Positions 1 through 6,438 of a stretch of 39,974 bases of DNA are shown in pieces. How positions within the stretch are numbered: position 1 is the stretch's first letter; each line of letters opens with the position of its first letter. The notes beneath the pieces were generated by a model, which was given only the letters and a program-made list of their open reading frames with translations, ran no database searches and had not been told where the DNA came from. Made by a program: the position numbers and the translations under genes. Source of the stretch: Flavobacterium sp. (GTDB taxonomy: Bacteria; Bacteroidota; Bacteroidia; Flavobacteriales; Flavobacteriaceae); contig NZ_JAIXWA010000050.1 in the NCBI RefSeq assembly GCF_027482425.1, forward strand, positions 1 through 39,974. The letters run 5' to 3'.

Positions 1-21
1 AAATAAATAATTAATCTTTCC

Positions 22-39
22 TTTTTTTTTTTTTTTTTT
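22..39. repeat. Homopolymer of 18 T
   Basis: Uninterrupted run of 18 T residues on the plus strand in a non-coding region. No promoter element or gene start is recognised beside it. Its length could vary between cells, or could be imperfectly assembled. Confidence 0.9.
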
Positions 40-216
40 ATCCCCTCCTTTAGCAATTTTTCATTTTCTAATTAGATACACCACTGATATAGCACTAATA
101 CAGCACTGTTTTGATAGCCGCTAAGCCACTAAGAAGCTGCGCTACTGAGTCGTCTGTTTAAGAAGTTTTGGAAACTACCAATACCTCCGTTACTTCGGGG
201 CTATATCATCCCCTTT

Positions 217-372
217 ATGTGATTTCTCCTTCGTCGAAATGACAGTTGCTCGGTTGGGTGTATCATTTTTCCTCATGAGCGAATTGCTCAATAGAACCCT
301 TGAAAATGTTTTAGCGACGCTAAAACTTTATTACAGATCCAGTTTGTCATTTCGACGAAGGAGAAATCACAT
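217..372. repeat. 28-bp perfect inverted repeat (217-244 / 345-372)
   Basis: Positions 217-244 and 345-372 are exact reverse complements over 28 bp, separated by 100 bp. The core contains TCATTTCGACGAAGGAG. Each arm is itself partly self-complementary (ATTTC near one end, GAAAT near the other), so each could fold alone or pair with its partner. This looks like a pair of REP-like elements in opposite orientation. I recall similar ATTTCGACGAAGGAGAAAT sequences as frequent intergenic elements in flavobacteria, but cannot confirm that here. Confidence 0.85.
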
Positions 373-415
373 AATACTTCACTCTAATGAAAACTCGGAA
401 AACGTCCATCGTCTA

Positions 416-436
416 ACGACTTACGACTTACGACTA
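416..436. repeat. Heptamer tandem repeat (ACGACTT-type, 3 units)
   Basis: Three consecutive 7-bp units: ACGACTT, ACGACTT and ACGACTA. The unit length matches the array at 2124-2156, but the unit sequence differs. Confidence 0.8.
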
Positions 437-528
437 ATCAATATACCCCCTTTGGGGGCTGGGGGGGCTCACTAATTACTACACACCGAAAACTACACCT
501 GCAAACTGCGACTTTCAACTCATTACCC

Positions 529-536
529 TATCTTTG
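529..536 (+). promoter_or_regulatory. Bacteroidota -7 promoter element for threonine dehydrogenase
   Basis: TATCTTTG matches TAnnTTTG and lies 20 bp before the ATG at 557. No convincing -33 TTG is seen at the usual spacing. Confidence 0.6.
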
Positions 537-556
537 CCCTACAAACAAACCACTAC

Positions 557-1498
557 ATGACTACTAAAATTTTAATCATCGGGGCCTGTGGGCAAATAGG
601 CACCGAGTTGACCACACAACTCCGATTGCAGTATGGGGTTGAAAATGTGGTCGCTTCAGATATTCGTAAACTCAACAACGACATTGTCAATACGGGGATT
701 TTTGAAGTCGTCAATGCACTCGACTACAACCAAATCGAACATTTAATTGAAAAATACCAAATTACCGACGTGTATTTGATGGCGGCTCTTTTGTCGGCTA
801 CGGCAGAAAAGAACCCTGCTTTTGCTTGGGATTTGAACATGAATTCCTTATTTCACATATTGAATTTGGCGAAAGCGGGGAAGATTAAAAAAATCTTTTG
901 GCCTTCGAGTATTGCGGTATTTGGTCCAACTACGCCGCGAGAAAACACCCCACAATACACCATTATGGAACCCACCACGGTGTATGGGATTTCAAAACAA
1001 ACGGGGGAACGTTGGTGCGAATACTACCACCACCAATATGGGGTTGATGTACGCAGTATCCGGTACCCGGGCTTGATTAGCTGGACCTCTGAACCGGGCG
1101 GTGGGACTACCGATTATGCCGTAGACATTTACCACAAAGCCTTAGAAGACGGGACGTACGAATGTTTCTTGCGCGACGATTCCAAACTACCCATGATGTA
1201 CATGGCAGATGCGATTCGCGCCACCATTGAAATCATGCAAGCCGACGCGGATGCGATTAAGATTCGTTCCTCCTATAATCTAGCCGGTATTAGTTTTACC
1301 CCTGCCCAAATTGCCGCCGAAATCACCAAGCACATTCCTGGTTTTACGATTACGTACAACCCCGACTTCCGACAAAAGATTGCCGATTCCTGGCCGGCGT
1401 CGATTGACGACTCTTGTGCACGCACCGATTGGGGTTGGAAACACGAATACGACATGAGTGCGATGACCCAAGTGATGTTGGAGAATTTACGGAAATAA
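557..1498 (+). CDS. tdh: L-threonine 3-dehydrogenase, SDR/epimerase type
   Basis: Predicted to oxidise L-threonine to 2-amino-3-ketobutyrate with NAD+ in the cytoplasm. The 313-residue protein starts with a Rossmann fold (GACGQIGTEL, residues 9-18). It has the extended-SDR catalytic Ser around 117-118 and Tyr143-xxx-Lys147 (YGISK). The segments YPGLISW and GGGTTDYAVDIY are typical of the short-chain type of threonine dehydrogenase described from Flavobacterium, which is unrelated to the zinc-dependent E. coli Tdh. No kbl (ketobutyrate CoA ligase) is adjacent; the gene appears monocistronic, with its own -7 element and a strong terminator just after it. A related UDP-sugar epimerase is the main alternative, but the specific motifs favour threonine dehydrogenase. 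Confidence 0.88.
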   Translation: MTTKILIIGACGQIGTELTTQLRLQYGVENVVASDIRKLNNDIVNTGIFEVVNALDYNQIEHLIEKYQITDVYLMAALLSATAEKNPAFAWDLNMNSLFHILNLAKAGKIKKIFWPSSIAVFGPTTPRENTPQYTIMEPTTVYGISKQTGERWCEYYHHQYGVDVRSIRYPGLISWTSEPGGGTTDYAVDIYHKALEDGTYECFLRDDSKLPMMYMADAIRATIEIMQADADAIKIRSSYNLAGISFTPAQIAAEITKHIPGFTITYNPDFRQKIADSWPASIDDSCARTDWGWKHEYDMSAMTQVMLENLRK

Positions 1499-1506
1499 AA
1501 CACACA

Positions 1507-1532
1507 AAAAGGCCTCCCAAGGGAGGCCTTTT
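1507..1532. terminator. Rho-independent terminator after threonine dehydrogenase
   Basis: AAAAGGCCTCCC pairs with GGGAGGCCTTTT across an AA centre, giving a 12-bp stem ending in T residues. The A-run on the other side lets it also act on the minus strand, facing the gene at 1637. Confidence 0.9.
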
Positions 1533-1549
1533 CACTCTAAACAAAACTA

Positions 1550-1566
1550 CTATTGTTACACAATAG
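1550..1566. repeat. Small perfect inverted repeat
   Basis: CTATTGT-TAC-ACAATAG, 7-bp arms and a 3-nt loop. It lies between the terminator and the 3' end of the minus-strand gene at 1637. No T-run follows it. Confidence 0.6.
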
Positions 1567-1636
1567 GCGCTCTTAGGGATTCTAATACCGCAACGATTGG
1601 TTTTATGGGAAATAAATAAAACCCGAAGGGACTTAC

Positions 1637-2116
1637 TTATCGTTTGAAACGTTCTTGGAGGAGCGCGTCTTCGAGGGACGCTTTGATTTTAATGACCGCA
1701 TCGGTGGTATCGTTGGGAATGGTCATGGACAAAACGTAGTGCTTGATTTTCCATCCCTTGGGTGTTAAATGCAACACCCCACTACCGCGACAAATTTTCA
1801 TTTGTGTATTGAGCAGCTCGTCAAACCAGGCCATGGTGCCGTCGGCAGAAAAATAGATGTTCCGTTCTAAAGGGGTAAAATTCCACGCTTTTCCTCGGTC
1901 GAAATAGGGCTTGGCAAACGCTTGAAACGCTTGCTTGTCCCAATTTTCAGTGGCATCGGTTCCGATGAAAATAGAGGAGTCGTCCATAGCCGCAAAGTAC
2001 GCGTTAAAGTTGGCCGCCGCCGCGTCTTTGTGCCATTGATCAAGCAATTGATTGACCGCCTCTTTGGGCGTTTGCGCAAGGGCGAAGGTGGTGAGGAAAA
2101 GAAGGAGGTGTTTCAT
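1637..2116 (-). CDS. Secreted SnoaL/NTF2-like protein
   Basis: 159 residues with a short N-terminal signal peptide (MKHLLLFLTTFALAQ), so probably periplasmic or secreted. The remainder fits the SnoaL-like / DUF4440 branch of the NTF2 cone fold: an opening helix (EAVNQLLDQWHKDAAAANF), the typical YFAAMDDSSIFIGTDATENW segment, a mid part with AKPYF, and closing strands (GWKIKHYVLSM). Family members range from enzymes to ligand-binding proteins, and nothing here fixes a substrate. It faces threonine dehydrogenase tail to tail. No clear -7 element is seen upstream, where heptamer repeats begin within 10 bp of the start codon. Confidence 0.75.
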   Translation of the reverse strand: MKHLLLFLTTFALAQTPKEAVNQLLDQWHKDAAAANFNAYFAAMDDSSIFIGTDATENWDKQAFQAFAKPYFDRGKAWNFTPLERNIYFSADGTMAWFDELLNTQMKICRGSGVLHLTPKGWKIKHYVLSMTIPNDTTDAVIKIKASLEDALLQERFKR

Positions 2117-2123
2117 AATGAAT

Positions 2124-2156
2124 GGTTGTCGGTTGTCGGTTATCGGTTATCGGTTG
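2124..2156. repeat. Heptamer tandem repeat (GGTTGTC/GGTTATC)
   Basis: Four full 7-bp units plus a partial one: GGTTGTC, GGTTGTC, GGTTATC, GGTTATC, GGTTG. It starts 8 bp upstream of the start codon of the minus-strand gene ending at 2116, so it lies in that gene's 5' region. Confidence 0.85.
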
Positions 2157-2240
2157 TTTTGATAATGGGAAGATACAAAAAAAGTTGGCTTTTTATAATA
2201 CAAATTGGCTCACCTAACTACCGGCAGGCAGGTTGCCTAT

Positions 2241-2334
2241 TTGACACATTACCCCATTTCCAGCCCCGGTAGAGCCGGCATCCTCCCGACCATCGGAAGG
2301 GAGATAGAGGCGAAAACGGGAGGGGGCGTGTCAA
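2241..2334. repeat. Dispersed palindromic element, copy A
   Basis: Outer 7-bp inverted arms TTGACAC (2241-2247) and GTGTCAA (2328-2334) enclose a G/C-rich core with a central CTCCC (2283-2287) / GGGAG (2299-2303) stem. The half motifs GGTAGAGCCGGCATCCT and AGATAGAGGCGAAAACGGG resemble those of the elements at 26341-26413 and 34298-34359. No coding potential; the boundaries are approximate. Confidence 0.6.
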
Positions 2335-2441
2335 GGTATTGGGGCGTTTGCTGCCCAAAAACAAAAAGCATTGTCTGTGGGAACTTGGCGGTGAACAAAA
2401 ACTTACCGTTTCTTTAACGATAAAACTCCAAACTACTTTCT

Positions 2442-2449
2442 TATTTTTG
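2442..2449 (+). promoter_or_regulatory. -7 promoter element for the lipoprotein-mfd unit
   Basis: TATTTTTG (TAnnTTTG) lies 19 bp before the ATG at 2469. The -33 element is not obvious. Confidence 0.55.
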
Positions 2450-2468
2450 CAGGGCTTAATGGCGGTAT

Positions 2469-3047
2469 ATGAAAATCGGTTGGTTTATCGTGGTGTGTTT
2501 GGGTTTGATTTCGTGTCAAAACGACAATACGTCGTTGAAGGCGGAGCAGGCGAAGGAAGCACAGAAAAAAGAGGTGGTGTTTGCGACCATTACTTCGGGT
2601 TGGACATTTGATATCGCGCCGATAGAACCCACGACGCAAGCACGATTGAACAGTTGGATGGAATGGCGGAATTTTTTGCGGGAAGTAAACCAGAAACCGA
2701 AAAGTACCTTAAATGCTTTTCAGAAGAAAGCTTCGGTTTTGGTCACGCAATCGGAGGCGTTGGTCAACACCTTGCCCATGGAATTCAACCAACCTGCGGT
2801 ACGCGCCCGACTGAAAGTGATCAATACCAAGTTGAAAAGTTTGGATTTATTCATTCACCTCAATCAAACACCCGCCGCCAAAGTGGTGAAGTTGATTGGG
2901 GAAATCAATACTGAAATCGAGTATTTGCAATTGCAATTTGAGGAAATTGTGCAACGCAGTTTGATTCCTCGCGAACCGGGGGAACCTGATTTTGTGAAGA
3001 TGAAAGACACCGCGCGTGCGATTCCGAATACGCCTATAATTCCCTAA
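2469..3047 (+). CDS. Conserved small lipoprotein upstream of mfd
   Basis: 192 residues beginning with a lipoprotein signal peptide whose lipobox is LISC, with lipidated Cys16. The residues after the Cys (QNDN) loosely resemble the flavobacterial lipoprotein surface-export signal, but the match is weak. The mature part is mostly helical (about residues 60-165, with heptad-like Leu/Ile spacing around KVINTKLKSLDLFIHL and EINTEIEYLQLQFEEIV) and ends in a Pro-rich tail. I do not recognise the family. It ends 3 nt before mfd, so the two are probably co-transcribed, although the products act in different compartments. Confidence 0.75.
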   Translation: MKIGWFIVVCLGLISCQNDNTSLKAEQAKEAQKKEVVFATITSGWTFDIAPIEPTTQARLNSWMEWRNFLREVNQKPKSTLNAFQKKASVLVTQSEALVNTLPMEFNQPAVRARLKVINTKLKSLDLFIHLNQTPAAKVVKLIGEINTEIEYLQLQFEEIVQRSLIPREPGEPDFVKMKDTARAIPNTPIIP

Positions 3048-3050
3048 GTT

Positions 3051-6000
3051 TTGAGTAAAAGTACCCTGCTGTCGGTGTACCAAGCGTCACCCAAAGTTGA
3101 ACAACTGGCTGTAGCGCTCCGTCAACCGGAGGGTAAAATCAATGTTCGTGGCCTCTTGGGGTCGGGTTTGTCGTTTGCCTTAGCGGCTTTGTTTGAGAAA
3201 ATGGACCGTCCTTTTTTGGTGGTTTTTAATGACAAAGAAGAAGCGGCCTATTACCTCAACGATTGGGAGCAACTTTTGAACGAGCAAGACGTATTGTTTT
3301 ATCCCGGTTCGTACCGCAGGCCTTACCAACTGGAAGAAACCGACAATGCGAATATATTATTGCGTGCGGAAGTCCTAAACCGCATCAATTCACGTAAAAA
3401 ACCAGCTTTTTTGGTCACTTATGCCGAAGCCTTGTTTGAAAAAGTGGTCACCAAGAAAGAGCTGGAAAAAAATACCTTAAAAATTGCCGTCAACGACCAA
3501 ACGAGCATTGATTTTATCAACGAAGTCTTGTTTGAATACCATTTTAAACGGGTAGATTTTGTCACTGAACCCGGGGAGTTTTCGGTACGCGGAGGGATTG
3601 TCGATGTGTTTTCGTTTTCGAATGATCATCCGTACCGCATTGAGTTTTTTGGCAATGAGGTTGATTCCATTCGCAGTTTTGATGTGGAAACACAATTATC
3701 GATTGAGAAGCTGCAAAAGATTGCCATCATTCCCAATGTAGAAAATAAGTTTTTTGAAGAAAACCGCGAAAGTTTTTTGGAATACATCGACCCTTCGACG
3801 GTGTTGTTTTTCCAACATTCGGAAATCTTGAGCCAACAGTTGGATAAATTGTTTGCCAAAGCGACCGAGGCTTTTCACACGTTGGACAACGGCATTCGGC
3901 ATGTATCGCCCGAGGAATTGTTTGTTCCCGGAGCCGATTTGTTGCAGCGCGCGGAGCGATTTAATGTGGTCGAATTGGGCAATCAGGTGCATTATGCCTG
4001 TACGATGACGCTCCCGTTTTTGATGCAACCGCAGCCTTCGTTCAACAAGCAATTTGATTTGTTGTTGCAAAATTTGGGTGAGAATCATTTTCACGGGTAC
4101 AAAAATTATCTGTGCTGTGGGAATGCCAACCAAGCCCAACGTTTTCATGATATTTTTGAGGATATAGACGAACAAAACCACGAAAGCATTCGCAAACAAT
4201 ATCATACGGTGGAGATGCCGCTGTACCAAGGATTTATCGACGAAGAGAATCAGTTGGCATGCTATACCGACCACCAGATTTTTGAACGGTACCATCGTTT
4301 TAACCTAAAAAACGGGTATTCCAAAAAGCAAACATTAACGCTGAAAGAGCTGACTTCCTTGACGGTGGGTGATTATGTCACGCATATCGATCATGGGATT
4401 GGGAAATTTGGTGGTTTGCAAAAAATTCAGGTGGAAGGAAAAACGCAAGAGGCGATAAAACTGGTGTATGCCGACAACGATATTGTGTATGTAAGCATTC
4501 ATTCGCTGCATAAAATATCGAAATACAACGGCAAAGACGGGACGCCGCCTAAGATTTATAAGTTGGGGTCGAATGCGTGGAAAGCGTTGAAACAAAAAAC
4601 GAAGGCACGCGTGAAGCACATTGCGTTCAACCTGATTCAGTTGTATGCCAAACGACGCACCGAACGAGGATTTGCCTGTGCCCCCGACAGTTATTTACAA
4701 AAAGAATTGGAGAGCTCGTTTATCTACGAGGACACCCCCGATCAATATAAGGCAACGCAAGACGTAAAAGTCGACATGGAAAATGAACGCCCGATGGACC
4801 GTTTGGTTTGTGGGGATGTAGGCTTTGGAAAAACGGAAGTAGCCATTCGCGCGGCATTCAAAGCGGTAGATAATGGCAAGCAGGTGGCGGTTTTGGTGCC
4901 GACTACCATTTTGGCTTACCAACATTACCGCACGTTTTCGGAGCGATTAAAAGATTTGCCGGTAACGACCCATTATTTGAATCGCTTTCGAACGGCAAAA
5001 CAGAAAAATGAGACGTTGAAATTGCTGGAAGAAGGCAAAGTAGACATCATAATCGGTACGCATCAGTTGGTGAGTAAAGACGTGAAGTTTAAAGATTTGG
5101 GCTTGTTGATTATCGATGAGGAACAGAAGTTTGGGGTGAATGTAAAAGACAAACTCAAAACGATTTCCCATACGGTAGACACGTTGACGTTGACCGCGAC
5201 CCCGATTCCGCGTACATTGCAATTCTCGTTGATGGCGGCCCGTGATTTGTCGGTGATTACAACGCCACCGCCCAACCGATATCCGATTGAAACGCAAGTG
5301 GTGCGGTTTCATGAGGAATTGATTCGCGATGCGGTTTCGTATGAGATTCAGCGCAATGGTCAGGTGTTTTTCATCCACAACCGTATTGAAAATATCAAGG
5401 AAGTTGCAGGAATGATACAGCGGTTGGTACCCGATGCTCGCATTGGCATTGGACACGGACAAATGGACGGCAAAAAGCTGGAAGAACTCATGTTGGCCTT
5501 TATGAATGGGGAATTTGATGTGTTGGTATCGACTTCGATTATTGAAAGTGGCCTGGACGTTCCGAACGCCAATACCATTTTTATCAACAACGCCAATAAT
5601 TTTGGATTATCCGACTTACATCAAATGCGCGGACGGGTGGGACGCAGCAATAAGAAAGCATTTTGTTATTTTATTACGCCCCCGTATTCGGCGATGACCG
5701 ATGATGCGCGGAAACGAATTCATGCCTTGGAACAGTTTAGCGAATTGGGTAGTGGGTTTAACATTGCCATGAAGGATTTGGAGATACGTGGCGCTGGAGA
5801 TTTATTGGGCGGTGAGCAGAGTGGATTTATCAATGAGATTGGGTTTGAAACCTACCAAAAAATCATGAATGAAGCCATTGAAGAACTGAAGGAAAACGAA
5901 TTCAAGGAGCTTTATCCCCAAGACAACGACCCTGAAACGAAGGAGTATGTCAAAGATTTGCAAATCGACACTGACTTTGAGTTGCTATTCCCTGATGACT

Positions 6001-6407
6001 ACATCAATAATATTACGGAGCGATTGAACTTGTACAATGAGTTGAGCGCCATTAAAGATGAAAAGACTTTAGCCGAATACGAACAACGTGTTGTGGATCG
6101 ATTTGGCCCTTTACCCAAACCTGCCAAAGCATTGATTAACAGCATTCGAATCAAATGGAAAGCGACGCAATTAGGGATCGAAAAACTTCTTTTGAAGCAA
6201 GACAAAATGGTGGGGTATTTTATTGGGGACCAACAGAGTGATTTTTACCAAACCCAGCGTTTTATGCATATTCTAGAATTTGTACAACGCCATGGGAATA
6301 TTTGTAAAATAAAAGAAAAGCAAACCAAAAATGGCTTGCGTTTGCTCATTACGTTTGAACACGTCAAATCGATTCAAAAAGCCTTGGAATTGATTGAACA
6401 GTTATAA
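3051..6407 (+). CDS. mfd: Transcription-repair coupling factor Mfd
   Basis: 1118 residues, the usual Mfd length. It removes RNA polymerase stalled at DNA lesions and recruits UvrA. In order: a UvrB-like N-terminal module (about 1-330); an RNA-polymerase-interacting CarD-like domain (about 438-510, VGDYVTHIDHGIGKF); a RecG-type translocase with Walker A GDVGFGKT (588-595), DEEQ box (689-692) and LTATPIPRTL; a second motor lobe (STSIIESGLDVPNANT, QMRGRVGRS); and the C-terminal TRCF domain. The start is TTG: the next in-frame Met would remove conserved N-terminal sequence, and MSKSxL is a typical flavobacterial Mfd start. Only 3 nt separate it from the lipoprotein gene. A terminator follows directly. 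Confidence 0.97.
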   Translation: MSKSTLLSVYQASPKVEQLAVALRQPEGKINVRGLLGSGLSFALAALFEKMDRPFLVVFNDKEEAAYYLNDWEQLLNEQDVLFYPGSYRRPYQLEETDNANILLRAEVLNRINSRKKPAFLVTYAEALFEKVVTKKELEKNTLKIAVNDQTSIDFINEVLFEYHFKRVDFVTEPGEFSVRGGIVDVFSFSNDHPYRIEFFGNEVDSIRSFDVETQLSIEKLQKIAIIPNVENKFFEENRESFLEYIDPSTVLFFQHSEILSQQLDKLFAKATEAFHTLDNGIRHVSPEELFVPGADLLQRAERFNVVELGNQVHYACTMTLPFLMQPQPSFNKQFDLLLQNLGENHFHGYKNYLCCGNANQAQRFHDIFEDIDEQNHESIRKQYHTVEMPLYQGFIDEENQLACYTDHQIFERYHRFNLKNGYSKKQTLTLKELTSLTVGDYVTHIDHGIGKFGGLQKIQVEGKTQEAIKLVYADNDIVYVSIHSLHKISKYNGKDGTPPKIYKLGSNAWKALKQKTKARVKHIAFNLIQLYAKRRTERGFACAPDSYLQKELESSFIYEDTPDQYKATQDVKVDMENERPMDRLVCGDVGFGKTEVAIRAAFKAVDNGKQVAVLVPTTILAYQHYRTFSERLKDLPVTTHYLNRFRTAKQKNETLKLLEEGKVDIIIGTHQLVSKDVKFKDLGLLIIDEEQKFGVNVKDKLKTISHTVDTLTLTATPIPRTLQFSLMAARDLSVITTPPPNRYPIETQVVRFHEELIRDAVSYEIQRNGQVFFIHNRIENIKEVAGMIQRLVPDARIGIGHGQMDGKKLEELMLAFMNGEFDVLVSTSIIESGLDVPNANTIFINNANNFGLSDLHQMRGRVGRSNKKAFCYFITPPYSAMTDDARKRIHALEQFSELGSGFNIAMKDLEIRGAGDLLGGEQSGFINEIGFETYQKIMNEAIEELKENEFKELYPQDNDPETKEYVKDLQIDTDFELLFPDDYINNITERLNLYNELSAIKDEKTLAEYEQRVVDRFGPLPKPAKALINSIRIKWKATQLGIEKLLLKQDKMVGYFIGDQQSDFYQTQRFMHILEFVQRHGNICKIKEKQTKNGLRLLITFEHVKSIQKALELIEQL

Positions 6408-6434
6408 AAAATGCCATCGTGAGGATGGCATTTT
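6408..6434. terminator. Bidirectional terminator between mfd and the metalloprotease
   Basis: AAAATGCCATC (6408-6418) pairs with GATGGCATTTT (6424-6434) across a 5-nt loop. It sits between convergent stop codons, and T-rich sequence on both strands suits two-way termination. Confidence 0.9.
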
Positions 6435-6438
6435 ATTT

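Larger units (their letters stand above)
1..556. other. Gene-free, repeat-rich intergenic region
   Basis: No convincing gene. The only sizeable open frame (239-475) runs through the repeats described here and resembles nothing. The stretch holds an uninterrupted 18-T run (22-39), degenerate repeats around AGCACTAATACAGCACTG (about 91-108) and CGCTAAGCCACTAAG (about 119-133), a 28-bp inverted repeat (217-244 and 345-372), three ACGACTT heptamers (416-436) and a small CCCCC-TTT-GGGGG hairpin (446-458). The threonine dehydrogenase promoter closes the region. Confidence 0.75.
2117..2468. other. Intergenic region with repeats between divergent genes
   Basis: About 350 bp without a convincing gene. 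It contains the GGTTGTC/GGTTATC heptamer array (2124-2156), a CTACCGGCAGGCAGG segment (about 2218-2232), a hairpin-forming dispersed repeat flanked by TTGACAC/GTGTCAA (2241-2334) and the promoter of the lipoprotein-mfd unit. The open frames crossing it run through the repeats and are not believable genes. Confidence 0.75.

Noticed and set aside
239..475. 78-codon open frame in the first intergenic region
   Set aside because: It runs through the 28-bp inverted repeat and the heptamers, and its translation resembles nothing.
2205..2611. Overlapping plus-strand open frames before the lipoprotein gene
   Set aside because: They cross dispersed repeat copy A and the promoter at 2442, and the real lipoprotein gene overlaps them in another frame with a clear lipobox.
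3696..5462. Long minus-strand open frames inside mfd
   Set aside because: They are antisense shadows of a fully conserved mfd reading frame with no recognisable product.
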